From: a virus
Strand: one strand, 5' to 3'
DNA: 24,808 nt
Virus record (IMG/VR): IMGVR_UViG_3300009184_000203
Location: 1-24,808 of that record
The notes under the pieces were generated by a model. The model did not search any database and had not been told where the DNA came from. It worked only from the letters and a program-made list of their open reading frames with translations. Shown piece by piece: positions 1-7,693 of the stretch. Numbering within the stretch: position 1 is the stretch's first letter; each line of letters starts with the position of its first letter. Position numbers and translations under genes: made by a program.

Positions 1-1
1 G

Positions 2-961
2 ATGAAAATAGATAATGTTCTTTTTTATGAAAAGTATCGTCCTAAGAATTTGGATGAATTGATCGTTCCTATCAGAATAATGGAAAAGCTAAAGAAAGGT
101 GTATATCAACATCTTCTTTTATATGGAAGTCCAGGTACTGGTAAAACTAGTAGTGCTAAGGTATTAGTGAAAGAATTCGGGTTACCTTATTGCTATATTA
201 ATGCATCTGTAGATACTAGTGTAGAGATAGTGAGAAATAAAATTACAGATTTCTGTGCTAACCGTAGTATTATGGATGAAGCCGGTACAATAAAAGTAGT
301 AATTTTAGATGAAATTGATGGAGTTTCAGACCAGTTTTTTAAAGCTCTTCGGGCTACAATGGATCAGTTTAGTACAAATACTAGATTTATTGCAACTTGC
401 AACTATATTAATAAAATTCCAGACCCAATTCAATCTAGGTTTGAAATGATTAATTTTGATTTTTCAAAAGAAGAAGAACATGAATTAATAAAAAAATATA
501 TCGTTAGAATAAATCAAATATGTAAGAGTGAAAACTTAGAAATGGATAAATATGCAATACTGGAATTAATTAAAAGAAAATTTCCTGATCTTAGAAGTAT
601 TCTTACAATTATTCAAGGCTATTATTCCCAAGGCGTTAGTAAAATTACAATAGAAGATGTTAAGAATTTTAATAGCATTTATAAAGATGTATTTGAACTT
701 ATTTTTAATTCAATAAATCCTATTGAAAATTACCAATTATTAGTTTCAAATTATTCAAATAAAGTCGATGATATTCTGTCAGTTCTTGGTTCAGAATTTA
801 TTGATTATATTAAAACTGAAAAACCTACATACGATAAAGCAATACCACAAATAATAATAACTGTTGCGAAGTATCAGTCTATGAGAAGTCAAGTTATTGA
901 TCCAGTAATTACAATGCTTGCATGTTGTTATGAATTACAGAGTATAATTAAAGAATCTTAA
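2..961 (+). CDS. 44: Sliding-clamp loader large subunit (T4 gp44-like AAA+ ATPase)
   Basis: This 319-residue AAA+ ATPase should use ATP to open the phage sliding clamp (gp45 type) and load it on primer-template junctions for the replicative polymerase. Visible motifs are the N-terminal EKYRPKNLDEL typical of RFC/clamp-loader ATPases (10-20), Walker A GSPGTGKT (42-49), Walker B ILDEIDG (101-107), a sensor-1-like ATCN (131-134) and an SRF version of the SRC motif (145-147). The length equals that of T4 gp44 (319). The ATG at base 2 fits the family start, and the GATGA context suggests overlap with an upstream gene outside the window. It opens a tightly packed replication cluster (1 nt gap to the next gene, then an RNase H-like nuclease and a probable small clamp-loader subunit). 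The family call is secure; assignment as gp44 rests on the phage context. Confidence 0.93.
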   Translation: MKIDNVLFYEKYRPKNLDELIVPIRIMEKLKKGVYQHLLLYGSPGTGKTSSAKVLVKEFGLPYCYINASVDTSVEIVRNKITDFCANRSIMDEAGTIKVVILDEIDGVSDQFFKALRATMDQFSTNTRFIATCNYINKIPDPIQSRFEMINFDFSKEEEHELIKKYIVRINQICKSENLEMDKYAILELIKRKFPDLRSILTIIQGYYSQGVSKITIEDVKNFNSIYKDVFELIFNSINPIENYQLLVSNYSNKVDDILSVLGSEFIDYIKTEKPTYDKAIPQIIITVAKYQSMRSQVIDPVITMLACCYELQSIIKES

Positions 962-962
962 T

Positions 963-1253
963 ATGTGTAAAGTTGTTCATCTAAAAAAAGAATCCTATGA
1001 TATTTACATAGGAAGACCTAGTAAATGGGGAAACCCTTTTACTCATAAGCAAGATGGTAAAACTCTAGCTAAATACATAGTAAATACTCGAGAAGAAGCA
1101 ATTAGTGCATTTGAAGAATGGATTACGAAAGGTGAAGGCCAGATTTTGTTAAAAGATTTAGATGAATTAAAAAATAAAACACTCGGATGTTGGTGTAAAC
1201 CACAACCCTGTCATGGCGATATTTTATTAAAACTTATAAAAAGTAAATCATGA
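963..1253 (+). CDS. DUF4326-family protein
   Basis: A 96-residue protein matching the small DUF4326 family of phages and bacteria. The hallmarks are GRPSKWGNPF (17-26) and the C-terminal LGCWCKPQPCHGDIL (74-88) with a CWCxPxxCHGD cluster. The Cys/His set could bind metal, but no biochemical role is established that I know of, so I assign no function. It begins one base after the gp44 stop and its last codons overlap the start of the RNase H gene (ATG at 1250), so the three genes are probably co-transcribed and translationally coupled. The position among replication enzymes suggests a DNA or nucleotide-related role (inference only). Confidence 0.82.
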   Translation: MCKVVHLKKESYDIYIGRPSKWGNPFTHKQDGKTLAKYIVNTREEAISAFEEWITKGEGQILLKDLDELKNKTLGCWCKPQPCHGDILLKLIKSKS

Positions 1254-2449
1254 ATAAAATGACTCTTGTAATTGATGGTAATTATTTTCTTTTTAGAAGT
1301 TTTTATGTGTTGCCTAAATCTTCAGGGCAAACTCTAGATACAAAAAAAGAAATGGATATTTTTATTAGAAAATTATCTATTGATTTCACATCAGAAATGC
1401 GAAAATTCCGTAACGTTGTTGATCAGGTAATTTTTACAATTGATTCTAAATCATGGAGAAAAGATTTTTTTCCATCTGCTGAATATAAAGCAAATAGATC
1501 AGAAGATTCAAATGTAAATTGGAATAATTTTTATAAAGTATTAGAAGAATTTAAAAATATTTTAGAAAAAAAAGGTGTAATTTTACATAAAGTAAATGGT
1601 GCAGAAGGAGATGATCTTATATTTGCATGGTCTGTAAATTGTAACCTCAAAGGGAAATCAGTTCTTATTTTTTCAGGGGATAAAGATCTTATACAATTAG
1701 TAAATAAAAATAAATCAACACATGCATTTACACTATGGTATGCCAATACTACTAAAAGGTTAGTAGTATATGAAGGATTTAATGAATGGTTAAATACTAA
1801 AGATAATGAAGTTTTTGATATTTTTAGTATGCAAAAAAGTATAAGCGGTGATTCAGTTATTAAATCTAATTTAAAAAAGATTATTAACGAATCAGGTCTT
1901 AATATAGAAGAAGTTAATTCTGGTGATTTTGGATTTAAAAAAGTATTAACTGGTGATTCAGGTGATAATGTTAAATCTGTCTATTATTATTCAAGCGTTA
2001 ATAAAAATGGACAAAATAGAACTTATGGCATTTCTGATAAAAAAGCTGAAAGTATATTACTTGAATTTGAAAAAAAATATGGTAAATTTAAAATAGAATT
2101 TCTATATAATGAAAGTTACCAAAAGGATATATGTAATATTCTTATTAAGAATTTGTCTGCTACTAAAATGTCTTATGAACAAATTCATAAAAATTTACAA
2201 GATAATACTAATCTCGTAATTTTGCACCAAAAATCTATACCTGAATCAATCTACAATCAACTTTTTGAACATATTGAAAAAACAGAAAATACACTAATTG
2301 CTAATTTTGATTTTATTTCCAATAAGGATGAATTTTTAAAAGACACTAGGTATTTAGATGAAACTATTTCTGATTTTTTTAGTGCTGAAGATGATGATAC
2401 TGATATGTCTTTTATTAAGAAAAGTAAAAATTCTGATCATATTTTTTAA
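1250..2449 (+). CDS. rnh: RNase H / 5'-3' exonuclease (T4 Rnh-like, FEN family)
   Basis: A 399-residue member of the 5' nuclease (FEN/PIN-like) superfamily that in T4 removes RNA primers from Okazaki fragments. The ordered acidic metal-binding residues are visible: VIDGN (D9), FTID (D65), AEGDDL (E119, D121, D122), SGDKD (D144, D146) and LTGDSGDN (D236, D239). The last marks the start of the helix-3-turn-helix DNA-binding part. T4 Rnh is about 305 residues. The excess here lies mainly in an insertion of about 50 residues between the SGDKD and LTGDSGDN motifs (roughly 180-230) and in an acidic C-terminal tail ending near EDDDTDMSF, which may be a docking tail for clamp or single-strand-binding protein (inference). 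The start ATG at 1250 overlaps the previous gene by 4 bases. The alternative ATG four codons in (1259) cannot be excluded. Confidence 0.85.
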   Translation: MNKMTLVIDGNYFLFRSFYVLPKSSGQTLDTKKEMDIFIRKLSIDFTSEMRKFRNVVDQVIFTIDSKSWRKDFFPSAEYKANRSEDSNVNWNNFYKVLEEFKNILEKKGVILHKVNGAEGDDLIFAWSVNCNLKGKSVLIFSGDKDLIQLVNKNKSTHAFTLWYANTTKRLVVYEGFNEWLNTKDNEVFDIFSMQKSISGDSVIKSNLKKIINESGLNIEEVNSGDFGFKKVLTGDSGDNVKSVYYYSSVNKNGQNRTYGISDKKAESILLEFEKKYGKFKIEFLYNESYQKDICNILIKNLSATKMSYEQIHKNLQDNTNLVILHQKSIPESIYNQLFEHIEKTENTLIANFDFISNKDEFLKDTRYLDETISDFFSAEDDDTDMSFIKKSKNSDHIF

Positions 2450-2460
2450 AAACTATAACT

Positions 2461-2871
2461 ATGGATTTATTTGATTATATTAAATGTCTTTTTTCTCAAA
2501 ACACTGAATATGAAAAATTGTCAGATTATGTGAAGAAAAAAAATTCTTTTATGACAAATCGCCTTTTTTCTATACAATATCCTATACAGGCTGAAATGTT
2601 TAATAAATTAAATACCAGCCCTACTGGTGTTGCACATTCATGGCGAAAAATAGGACTTAGGTATAAAAAAACACCTGGCTGGATTTTTACTAAAACTGCA
2701 AAAAAAACCACAAAAAATACATATACGCCTTCTAGCGAAGCACTTTCCCTATATTTAAAAATAAATGAAATAGGAATGACTGAGTATAGAGATGCAATAA
2801 ATTTAAATTTAGATATAGTTGTATCAGATTTAAAAAAAATACAAAAAAATATCGACAGCGGTAAAATTTAA
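2461..2871 (+). CDS. Probable clamp-loader small subunit (gp62-like)
   Basis: A 136-residue protein that I match, on overall shape rather than on a diagnostic motif, to the phage clamp loader A subunit family (T4 gp62). It has an N-terminal MDLFDYI segment, a central FMTNRLFSIQYPIQAEMFN stretch (30-48) resembling the xxINRxLS...N signature of that family, a Lys-rich middle and a helical C-terminus. gp62 forms the clamp loader with gp44, and gp44 is encoded 1.5 kb upstream in the same directional cluster, which supports the call. It is shorter than T4 gp62 (187), as are many gp62-like proteins of marine phages. It starts 11 bases after the RNase H stop with no Shine-Dalgarno. Alternatives are another small replication accessory protein such as a loader or transcription co-activator. 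Confidence 0.5.
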   Translation: MDLFDYIKCLFSQNTEYEKLSDYVKKKNSFMTNRLFSIQYPIQAEMFNKLNTSPTGVAHSWRKIGLRYKKTPGWIFTKTAKKTTKNTYTPSSEALSLYLKINEIGMTEYRDAINLNLDIVVSDLKKIQKNIDSGKI

Positions 2872-2880
2872 AATAAAAAA

Positions 2881-3135
2881 ATGAAAAATTACAAAGACTT
2901 CCTTAATGAAGAACTCAGTCCACTAGACTTAGAGGAAATAGAATTTTTAAAAATGGTAAATAAGTCAGGGCCTTTACATAGAAAACTTATGAACAGTGAG
3001 GAAATATCTTTAGCTAATCGCCTGGTAAAAAAAGACTGGCTTGTAAAAGGAACCTCTTCTGAGAAGCCACATTCAGTAATTTACTATGTAGATCTTAGGA
3101 GAGAAGATTACAAAAAATATAATTTAGATGACTAG
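2881..3135 (+). CDS. Small hypothetical protein, possible winged-helix fold
   Basis: An 84-residue protein that I do not recognise. It has an acidic N-terminus (KDFLNEELSPLDLEEIEFL) followed by a helix, a segment with LANRLVKKDWLVKGT (46-60) and a beta-like VIYYVDL (66-72). The helix-helix-strand pattern ending in a hairpin is compatible with a small winged-helix DNA-binding domain, but this is only a fold guess. It is the last gene of the replication cluster, 9 bases after the previous stop behind an AAAATAAAAAA leader, and is followed by a strong intrinsic terminator. In T4 the small late-transcription co-activator gp33 lies in a comparable neighbourhood of rnh, but I see no sequence evidence for that identity. 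Confidence 0.6.
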   Translation: MKNYKDFLNEELSPLDLEEIEFLKMVNKSGPLHRKLMNSEEISLANRLVKKDWLVKGTSSEKPHSVIYYVDLRREDYKKYNLDD

Positions 3136-3160
3136 TAAAAATTAAAAATAAAAAATTTAT

Positions 3161-3192
3161 AAGATCTTAATGAATATTAAGATCTTTTTTTT
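3161..3192 (+). terminator. Intrinsic terminator ending the replication cluster
   Basis: A perfect 11-bp inverted repeat AAGATCTTAAT / ATTAAGATCTT with a 4-base GAAT loop is followed directly by a run of eight T (3185-3192). It lies 25 bases after the last replication gene and before the structural gene at 3244. Confidence 0.88.
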
Positions 3193-3221
3193 GATAAAAG
3201 TATTTCTTTATCAAAATAGAA

Positions 3222-3230
3222 TATATAATA
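3222..3230 (+). promoter_or_regulatory. Candidate phage late promoter box TATATAATA
   Basis: TATATAATA lies just after the terminator and 13 bases before the ATG of the neck-like gene. The same nine bases recur in the leaders of the sheath, tube, gp26 and exonuclease genes. It resembles the T4 late box TATAAATA. The close spacing to the ATG would give a very short leader. Confidence 0.4.
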
Positions 3231-3243
3231 AAAGAAACAATTT

Positions 3244-5205
3244 ATGGCCGTAAATGGGCGTACTGTTGATGCAGTTAATGATGTAATTATTATTTCATTA
3301 GTATCTCCATACAGAGAAGTTAAAAATATAACAGGATTTGTAGATACTATTATTGGAGAAGATACTCTTAACTATTTTGATAAAGAATTTAGATGGTCTA
3401 CTGATAATGTAACATATTCAGATTATCAAGAATTAAATACTACAAATTTACAACATCTTGTATTAAATCCGACTAATTTATTTTGGATTCAATATCGATA
3501 TACTGCAGTTGCATTAGAATATGATCATACATTAACTTTTGAATCAATTTCATTAGAAGTGTTTACTGAAAAAGGAACTTTACAAATGATTCCTCAATAT
3601 GAATGTTGTGATACTAATAATCCAACACTTTGTAATAATTTAGTTATTGACTGTTGCCCTGATAAAATATGGAATCCTTATAATATAGGTTCTGGTGTAA
3701 GTACATATAAAACTCTTAGTCAAGTAGTTTCAAATCTTTTTGGCTTTTGTGTTCAGTATTTTAAAACCGAGGCTGATCAAAGAAGTAGAGATGTTATTTT
3801 AAAAGAATATAGTCTCTTTAATGTAATGCAGGAAAGCGAAGTTAAAATTCTTATTCCTGACAATGAATTACCTACTCGTGAAATTGCATTTAGTCCTTTA
3901 ATGATGGACTATGCAATGGACCTTTTTGAAATTCATATTGTAAAAACAGAATTTGAAAAAGTATTTGGCAGAAATACACGGCCTTCTGAAGGCGATTATC
4001 TCTATTTTCCAATTATGAAAAAAATGTTTCAGGTAAATAGTATAGCAAATCCAGATGATTTTATGTATTCAGCCAGCTATTGGAAAGTAGGTTTAATAAT
4101 ATATCAACAGTCTTCAAATGTAATGTATAGTGATGTTAATATAGAAGAAAATACTAATGCATTAATATCAGATCTCGATACAAAATTTGAAAAAGAAGCT
4201 TTAGGCGAAAAGATTCAAAATGGCAAACCTAATGTATATAAAAGGATAGGAACCGGCTCTAATGACTATATCAGAAGAGTTCTTAGTAAAAAATTAACAA
4301 TTAAAGATGAAAAATTGTACAATAATTGGACAATTATTGCTAAAAATTATTACGATTTATCTTCGATTACAGTAGGTTCCGAAGCTTTAGTTTATAGATA
4401 TGAATATGGTATTCAGCCTGATGAAGATAGATCTATAAATCTGTGGTTTAGACCTAAATTTATTAAACCTATCAATTCTAACATAGTTGTTACAGGTATA
4501 AGTTCAGCTACGTCAAATGGAAAAACTGTTATCAGTACTTCTCAAACTCCACCTTTTAAAATTGGAGATCTTGTAGTTCTTTCAGGAACTTTAGACTATG
4601 ATGGAGTTTCTGAGGTGTTAGAAGTTAATGATGGAGATTTTACAATCAGTAGAGAGTTTGTAACAAGTACTTTAAAACAAAATCCAAAAGTTTATAAAGA
4701 AGAAAGTTGTAATTTTTTTACATACGATACAGGAGCAAATTCAGAAGACTATTTTCATATAGTATATTCTCAAAACTTTTTTGTTATTAAGATAAATGAA
4801 AATTATTATTACTATGACTTAAGAGGAAAAACAATGTTAATTAAAAATAAATGGTATGCTATAGTTCTTAATATGTCAAATTCATTTGATCAATTAAGTT
4901 TATTTATATGGGAATCTCAGTACCAAACAGGTCTTAATGATCCAACTAAAAATGCAGAATTAAATAACATATATACTCAAACACAGTCTTTATTGACTAA
5001 AATAGATATACCTGATTCAAAACAATGGAGAATTTTAGGATGTAATATGCATCTTACTAATCTAAGAGTTTTTATAAAACCTATAGAAATTGAACAGCAG
5101 TCTCTAATTTTATCTCAATATGTTGTAAATGATAACCAATTAGCTGATATTATAGATAACGCTTCGCCTCAATTAAGATTAGCAACTGTAACAAATCCTC
5201 GTTAA
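3244..5205 (+). CDS. Neck-like structural protein with C-terminal LamG-like domain
   Basis: A 653-residue probable virion protein. The region around 235-290 (FEKVFGRNTRPSEGDYLYFP, then a run through YWKVGLIIYQ) resembles the part of T4 gp14-like neck proteins where an RPxEGDxIYxP motif precedes a beta-rich interface. Residues 145-200 also look like structural phage protein. From about 370 to 635 the sequence is beta-rich with features of a concanavalin/LamG-like jelly roll, including WFRPKF, a W-Y-A-I-V-L strand and the closing MHLTNLRVF. That fold in virions often binds carbohydrate. T4 gp14 has only 256 residues, so this would be a neck protein enlarged by a lectin-like module. Five Cys cluster at 121-138 (CC, C, CC). 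It stands alone behind a terminator and a candidate late promoter. The gp14 assignment is tentative; structural protein is more secure. Confidence 0.55.
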   Translation: MAVNGRTVDAVNDVIIISLVSPYREVKNITGFVDTIIGEDTLNYFDKEFRWSTDNVTYSDYQELNTTNLQHLVLNPTNLFWIQYRYTAVALEYDHTLTFESISLEVFTEKGTLQMIPQYECCDTNNPTLCNNLVIDCCPDKIWNPYNIGSGVSTYKTLSQVVSNLFGFCVQYFKTEADQRSRDVILKEYSLFNVMQESEVKILIPDNELPTREIAFSPLMMDYAMDLFEIHIVKTEFEKVFGRNTRPSEGDYLYFPIMKKMFQVNSIANPDDFMYSASYWKVGLIIYQQSSNVMYSDVNIEENTNALISDLDTKFEKEALGEKIQNGKPNVYKRIGTGSNDYIRRVLSKKLTIKDEKLYNNWTIIAKNYYDLSSITVGSEALVYRYEYGIQPDEDRSINLWFRPKFIKPINSNIVVTGISSATSNGKTVISTSQTPPFKIGDLVVLSGTLDYDGVSEVLEVNDGDFTISREFVTSTLKQNPKVYKEESCNFFTYDTGANSEDYFHIVYSQNFFVIKINENYYYYDLRGKTMLIKNKWYAIVLNMSNSFDQLSLFIWESQYQTGLNDPTKNAELNNIYTQTQSLLTKIDIPDSKQWRILGCNMHLTNLRVFIKPIEIEQQSLILSQYVVNDNQLADIIDNASPQLRLATVTNPR

Positions 5206-5293
5206 TATGGAAATCCTATCCTATGCCAAGAAATTATGGAATCTAATGAATTAAAAAATTATTAAATTTAATAAAAATAAATCTAAAATAATA

Positions 5294-5929
5294 ATGGCTT
5301 ATTTAAATGCAAATATACCAACCGTTACCTGTTTAATTAGGAATGAGTTTTTATTTAATCATAAATCAGGATTTAACGAATATACTCTAGCAGATGTACA
5401 TTCTGTTGCATCTATACAAAAAAGAGTTCCGTTATTTGAAGCTTTTTTAGATAATGGGGTTAATTGGACGCGTAGACCTATCCACTCCTTCGTATGGAAG
5501 GAAGATGCTGAATTACTACCATTATCGGAACACATGTATTGGGATTGCTTTTCATCATACATAGATGTAAATGTAAGAGAAAGGTTAGCAGGTCTCCGAG
5601 CTGATTTAATATCGATAAGTGGTGTTAAACGTTCAGGCACGTATATGTTTACTCTTGATTGGTCTCATGAAAACAGAAATGTTATTGATACTAACTTTTC
5701 TGAAACTCCTGAGCATAAATGTGGTCATTTTTTTAAAATGGATAACGGTAACTATTTTATATACCCTAATAATAGAATTATATGGATGGATACTGCTTGG
5801 ACTTATAATAGGATAGATAAAAATCCTGGCTATAAGATAGATATGAATATCTATACTGTAGAAAATATAAGTGGATATGAAACAGACTACAACTACATGA
5901 CTAATTTTACAAAAGATGGAGAAAACTGA
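5294..5929 (+). CDS. Conserved T4-like phage protein of unknown function
   Basis: A 211-residue protein beginning MAYLNANIPTVTCLIRNEFL. I recognise the same opening and layout (MAYLNANIPP..C.IR..YL, a middle DWSHENRN / EHKCGHFF section and a PNNRIIWMD motif at about 157-165) from conserved uncharacterised proteins of marine T4-like cyanophages. No function is known to me. There are no signal peptide or membrane segments, and it is rich in Trp and aromatic residues. It follows a leader of 88 bases containing no gene and starts in an A-rich context (AAAATAATAATGG). Its last 14 bases overlap the SET-domain gene, so the two are probably translated together. It sits between a neck-like structural gene and the terminase genes, in a head/packaging neighbourhood. 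Confidence 0.75.
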   Translation: MAYLNANIPTVTCLIRNEFLFNHKSGFNEYTLADVHSVASIQKRVPLFEAFLDNGVNWTRRPIHSFVWKEDAELLPLSEHMYWDCFSSYIDVNVRERLAGLRADLISISGVKRSGTYMFTLDWSHENRNVIDTNFSETPEHKCGHFFKMDNGNYFIYPNNRIIWMDTAWTYNRIDKNPGYKIDMNIYTVENISGYETDYNYMTNFTKDGEN

Positions 5930-6323
5930 TATTATTTATAATATACTAAATAATACAAAATTGAAATTAAAACCATCTAAGGTATGTGATGGAGTTGGAG
6001 TATTTAGTATTTGCAAAATTAAAAAAAACGAGAAATTATTTTCAGATGTAAATTCTGATACAACATATATATCTTGGGATGAAATTAAAGATATACCACA
6101 ATCTACTAAATCTTATTTAAGAAGTATAGTAAACTGTGATGATGTTGGAATATACTTATCAAGAACACCTAATAATCTAAATCTAGCATACTATGTAAAT
6201 CATTCAAATAATCCAAATGTATATCATAACTTAGATACAGATGAATTTTATACTATATGTGATATTGATGAAGATGAAGAACTTTTATGTATTTACACTG
6301 ATTTAGAAATTGATTGGAAATAG
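5916..6323 (+). CDS. SET-domain protein (putative protein lysine methyltransferase)
   Basis: A 135-residue minimal SET domain. Its order is family-like: GVGVF (26-30) corresponds to the G-x-G-x-F/Y S-adenosylmethionine-binding strand, NHSNNPN (95-101) is the diagnostic NHSxxPN knot motif, and EELLCIYTDLE (121-131) carries the C-terminal E-E-L-x-x-x-Y-x-D/DLE element with the catalytic-type Tyr (Y127). The protein contains little besides the SET core, with no pre-SET Cys cluster, as in other viral and bacterial small SET proteins. By family it would transfer methyl groups from SAM to a protein lysine. The substrate is unknown and could be a phage or host protein. It starts inside the end of the preceding gene (ATG at 5916, overlap 14 bases). 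The 84 bases that follow hold no gene. Confidence 0.82.
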   Translation: MEKTDIIYNILNNTKLKLKPSKVCDGVGVFSICKIKKNEKLFSDVNSDTTYISWDEIKDIPQSTKSYLRSIVNCDDVGIYLSRTPNNLNLAYYVNHSNNPNVYHNLDTDEFYTICDIDEDEELLCIYTDLEIDWK

Positions 6324-6407
6324 GTATACTAATTAATGCATAATGGATAATTTGAAATATTTTTTGTAACAGAGTGTTTATTTTTTTTACAGATAATTTA
6401 TAATAAA

Positions 6408-7145
6408 ATGTCAAAAAACAATTTAAGAAATAGTATTAGTGAATTACTAAATGATGACTTACCAGATAAAATAAATATCAAAGAAGAAAGCTTAGATGAT
6501 TTAGTAAAATCTCGTACAATAACGTCATACGATACACTTAGAAATAATGCATATATTAAAGCAAAAAAAGTAATTAATGGATTATTAAAGCTTTATTTAT
6601 CAGAAGAAATTATTGAAGAACAAGAATATATCAAAGCTCGAGTAGAGTTAGATAAAATGTCATTAGGCGCTCTTATTTTTCAAATGGAGGCTGCTGAGAG
6701 AGCAATTATTACAATGCTTGATAATATTGATAGTGGAGAAATGCATCCACGCATGTTTGAAGTACTAGGAGGACTACAGAAAACTCTCTTAGATATAGTA
6801 AAAAGTCAAACTATGTATCTTATAGCATCTGAAGAAAATATGAAAAAATTAAGTAGAGATATTGATATTTATAAACCTCAATATAAAGTAATATCTTCAG
6901 AAAAAAATAATACATCTTCTAATATGATTAGTTCTAGAGGTACTAAGGAACTAATGAAAAGTATTAGAGCTGAGTATACCGAAGAAGATGCTGAAACTGA
7001 AGTAAACACAATTAAGAATTTACTAGAATATGAACCACCATTTGAAAGTGCTAAAATAAAAAGAAATGATGATGACTATGGCGATGATGAAGATATAGTA
7101 GATGATAATGAATTTGATGAAAATGATAATGAATTTGGACTATAA
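6408..7145 (+). CDS. 16: Terminase small subunit (T4 gp16-like)
   Basis: A 245-residue protein with the central helical region of phage small terminases. Residues 75-155 contain the run DKMSLGALIFQMEAAERAII followed by a segment around MHPRMFEVLGGLQKTLLDIV, which matches the 'HPRAFEVL...' core seen in many gp16-type subunits. It would recognise concatemeric DNA and regulate the gp17 motor. T4 gp16 has 164 residues. The extra length here is a disordered, strongly acidic C-terminus (DDDYGDDEDIVDDNEF and on) likely to contact TerL. Its stop codon shares a base with the TerL start (TAATG), a typical coupled arrangement and strong contextual support. The start follows ATTTATAATAAAATG without a Shine-Dalgarno. 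Confidence 0.85.
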   Translation: MSKNNLRNSISELLNDDLPDKINIKEESLDDLVKSRTITSYDTLRNNAYIKAKKVINGLLKLYLSEEIIEEQEYIKARVELDKMSLGALIFQMEAAERAIITMLDNIDSGEMHPRMFEVLGGLQKTLLDIVKSQTMYLIASEENMKKLSRDIDIYKPQYKVISSEKNNTSSNMISSRGTKELMKSIRAEYTEEDAETEVNTIKNLLEYEPPFESAKIKRNDDDYGDDEDIVDDNEFDENDNEFGL

Positions 7146-7693
7146 TGGCAGTACAATATAAAAATAGTGAAGTAGAAATTGTTGTACCTCGTACTGAAAA
7201 TTCTGAAGATAGAGTATCATGGAGTACAGAAAAAATTGAAAAATTATTAAGTTCTATAGATGATGGATATAAACCAAAAGGAGGACTACCTTTTTATGAA
7301 GGCAATCCTACCTTAAGAAAAGGTAATATTTTATTTGATTACACTAAACATGAATTTGAAGAATTAAAAAAATGTGCAAATGATGTCTGTTATTTTGCTA
7401 ATAATTATTGCACTGTAATGACAGATGAAGGTCTTAGTACTATTAAGCTTAGAGATTATCAACTTGATATGCTTGATCATTTTAGAGCTAATAGATTTTC
7501 TATCTGTTTAGCCAGCAGGCAAATAGGAAAATGTCTTTCTCCACAAACTTTCTTAAAAATTGAAAAAGATTCTGTTATTGAAAAAGTCACAATCGGTGAA
7601 CTTTATATTAGATACCTAAAACAGAAAAGAAAATTAACTTTTTTAGAAACAATAAAATATATTCTCTATAGAATATTATCTAAATTAGCATGA
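7145..7693 (+). CDS. 17: Terminase large subunit, N-terminal fragment fused to N-intein
   Basis: A 182-residue product. Residues 1-129 are the N-terminal part of a T4 gp17-type packaging ATPase, ending in LASRQIGK, which is the Walker A motif (T4 gp17 SRQLGKT) interrupted exactly between GK and T. Residues 130-182 start with C130 and read CLSPQTFLKIEKDSV and then VTIGELYIRY, an intein block A followed by the usual short helix. The frame then stops at TGA (7691-7693), overlapping the ATG of an endonuclease gene. The missing Walker A Thr and the rest of the motor and nuclease lie in the ORF at 8802. Alone this fragment cannot hydrolyse ATP. By analogy with known split inteins it should be joined to the other half by trans-splicing. 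The tail 166-182 is hydrophobic and probably helical. Confidence 0.92.
   Translation: MAVQYKNSEVEIVVPRTENSEDRVSWSTEKIEKLLSSIDDGYKPKGGLPFYEGNPTLRKGNILFDYTKHEFEELKKCANDVCYFANNYCTVMTDEGLSTIKLRDYQLDMLDHFRANRFSICLASRQIGKCLSPQTFLKIEKDSVIEKVTIGELYIRYLKQKRKLTFLETIKYILYRILSKLA
7532..7690 (+). other. N-terminal half of split TerL intein (53 residues)
   Basis: This segment runs from Cys1 (TGT at 7532) to the last sense codon. Block A is CLSPQTFLKIE. No block B is present in this half; it is found in the other piece. The break therefore lies close to the intein N-terminus, unlike conventional split inteins but like the described AceL-TerL intein, whose N-part is about 25 residues. The last 17 residues are hydrophobic and may help the halves associate (inference). 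Confidence 0.88.

Noticed and set aside
5207-5254. Mini-ORFs in the gap after the neck-like gene (MEILSYAKKLWNLMN and, in another frame, MPRNYGI)
   Set aside because: At 15 and 7 codons they are too short to distinguish from chance; no other support.
6324-6407. A possible terminator or RNA in the gap before the small terminase gene (TTTTTTTTAC run)
   Set aside because: The T-run has no convincing stem before it; I see nothing supportable in this gap.
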